The position numbers and the translations under genes were made by a program. This document shows, one piece after another, positions 62,899 through 64,000 of a DNA stretch of 64,000 nucleotides. Numbering within the stretch: position 1 is the first letter of the stretch; each line of letters opens with the position of its first letter. The stretch comes from Fasciola hepatica (lineage: Eukaryota > Platyhelminthes > Trematoda > Plagiorchiida > Fasciolidae), in the NCBI GenBank assembly GCA_948099385.1, contig CANUEZ040000165.1:7080501-7144500 (forward strand), written 5' to 3'. The notes beneath the pieces were generated by a model, which made no database searches, was not told where the DNA came from, and saw nothing but the letters and a program-made list of their open reading frames with translations.

Positions 62899-63402
62899 GT
62901 GTACGCTGCAGCAGTCAGGCCCGTGCTTCTGTATGATTTGAAGACATGGCAACTGCAAGTGGAGGACATACGAAGATTGTCGGTATTTGAACACTTATGT
63001 CTTCATAGTATTGCTCGAACCCACTGGGAACACCGTATGAGCAATGCTGAGGTTCGGCAGAAAGTCTTAGGTTCAAGGATCCAATTATCAGATGAAACAC
63101 TTAAGCTCACCAGGCTAAGATGGTTGGGATATGTGTTACGCATGTCTCCTGACAGGATCCCTTGGTGGGCTATATTCGCCGAGGTGGGTACCGGCTAGAA
63201 GATGAGTAAGGGTGGTCAGTACATGGGGTGGAAGAAAGGTATGAAAAGCCTAACTAGTGGACTTGGCCATGTAAGGCGTGTTAGACTTCCTGGTTGGGGT
63301 CCGAGAGGCCCTCCCACTGAATGGTTAGATACGTTGGAGGATATGACTAGACGCCGCGATCAGTGGTGCTCTTGCATTCACAAACTTTCTTCATCGACTT
63401 AA
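62899..63402 (+). pseudogene. RTE-like C-terminal domain
   Basis: 62899-63198 carries VRPVLLYDLKTWQL, RRLSVFEHLCLHSIAR and LTRLRWLGYVLRMSPDRIP. A stop at 63196 precedes a second in-phase-related piece to 63402 (GGQYMGWKKGMKSLTSGLGHVRRVRLPGWGPR split over a shift) ending DMTRRRDQWCSCIHKL. The order and motifs match the region downstream of RT in RTE elements. Confidence 0.8.
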
Positions 63403-63535
63403 TTCCACTAATGTAGTTCTCCTCTTACTCTTTTCTCCTTCATTATATCCTTTTGAGAATGCCGCTAGTAGATAGAAAACAAAGTCACCGCACCCAGTGC
63501 ATGGTTAATGGTTGTCTGAACAGAACAGAACAGCC

Positions 63536-64000
63536 GGCAACTCCTACGTGTGAGGCTCATGCAAGCGAATTCGATCGGTAAATTTGAAAAAAATTTCTCT
63601 TCTCTTGGACAACCCGCCATAACTCAGGATAATCGTTTTAGGGAGGACACCTCAGAAATCAAAAACCCCAGTAGTAACGCTGAGTCAGATTGTCCCTCGT
63701 AAGTTGGCTATCCGGTGGACCATGAGGACGAGGACCTTTGTGAAGAATTTCAGTCGATCATTGCTAGCTCAAAGGATGAAACCGGAGTAGACAAAAAAGA
63801 TGACCTACTTAATCTGTCTCCAAGCTTGCTGATAAGTTCAATGCAGGCTCCATAATTGAGAAGCAAAAACGTACCAAGACAAAAACTGACACTGCTTTGT
63901 CATCACCTGGTGCCCCCGTGGGCACCATTCTAAATAACAAACTAAATAGCTGGGGTGGTAGGTTCAGGGAGAGAGAAGGCTTCGTAGATAATAACTCAAA
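63536..64000. other. unassigned, possibly the start of another coding element
   Basis: A plus-strand frame running about 63565-63700 and shifted continuations are rich in Glu, Asp, Ser and Lys (for example HEDEDLCEEFQS), which looks coding-like but matches nothing I recognise. It runs to the window edge. Confidence 0.3.

Larger units (their letters stand above)
60320..63535 (+). mobile_element. RTE-like LINE, broken
   Basis: Endonuclease, RT and C-terminal domain in order on the plus strand, each in different frames, followed by a short 3' UTR and a GAACA-type tail (63517-63535). The C-terminal RLSVFEHLCLHSIARTHWEHRMSNAEVR and LTRLRWLGYVLRM blocks are typical of RTE-clade LINEs. At least five frame lesions or stops are present. 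Confidence 0.8.

Overview
The window looks like repeat-rich animal nuclear DNA, most likely from a parasitic flatworm (trematode or pseudophyllidean tapeworm). I infer this from the mixture of element types: BEL/Pao and CsRn1-like Ty3/gypsy LTR retrotransposons, CR1/Jockey-like LINEs and an RTE-like LINE, with (ATT)n-tailed 3' ends. I see no convincing conserved host gene, no rRNA, no CRISPR array and no bacterial operon. The only non-transposon coding candidate is a 64-codon single-pass membrane ORF at 57389-57583. Almost all recognisable sequence is mobile DNA of different ages, much of it nested.

Layout, 1-13.7 kb: a window-truncated LINE 3' end with an (ATT)n tail (1-510); a decayed Ty3/gypsy element with 184-bp LTRs and a CACAC target duplication (604-4707); then a very young BEL/Pao tandem, LTR-internal-LTR-internal-LTR (4923-12775), whose outer ends carry a CCCAC duplication. 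Each internal unit keeps a long gag-protease frame but has lost reverse transcriptase and integrase. A tRNA-derived SINE-like unit lies at about 13.39-13.65 kb.

13.7-32.5 kb: remains of CR1-like LINEs. One is on the minus strand (about 17.6 to 14.5 kb) and is split by a 1.8-kb insertion consisting only of another LINE's 3' UTR. A 5'-truncated copy lies at 19.55-21.7 kb. A nearly full-length but inactivated copy (LINE-2) runs from 22.95 to 30.38 kb and has an unusually long 3' UTR. A second 3'-UTR-only copy follows directly.

32.5-49.4 kb: an almost intact autonomous BEL/Pao element (32553-39244) without target duplication. It is followed by an old LINE (about 39.25-41.75 and 48.65-49.36 kb) that was split by a 6.9-kb CR1-like LINE (LINE-3, 41752-48652). 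LINE-3 keeps an open ORF1 and an open endonuclease/reverse-transcriptase ORF2.

49.5-57.1 kb: a minus-strand CsRn1-like gypsy element (49571-54729, 309-bp LTRs, ATTG duplication). Its gag-pol overlap contains a heptamer, spacer and pseudoknot arrangement typical of programmed -1 ribosomal frameshifting. It abuts a 5'-truncated LINE (LINE-6) with an open 741-codon RT frame. 57-64 kb: the small membrane ORF, an approximately 750-bp palindromic foldback element, decayed PHD-finger LINE ORF1 sequence, a broken RTE-like LINE, and unassigned sequence to the window end.

How the parts could work together is inference. The autonomous BEL element is related in LTR 3' half, polypurine tract and gag-protease to the truncated tandem units, so relatives of it could mobilise those units in trans. 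The CR1-like LINEs could likewise have produced the 3'-UTR-only copies, which share their 3' ends.
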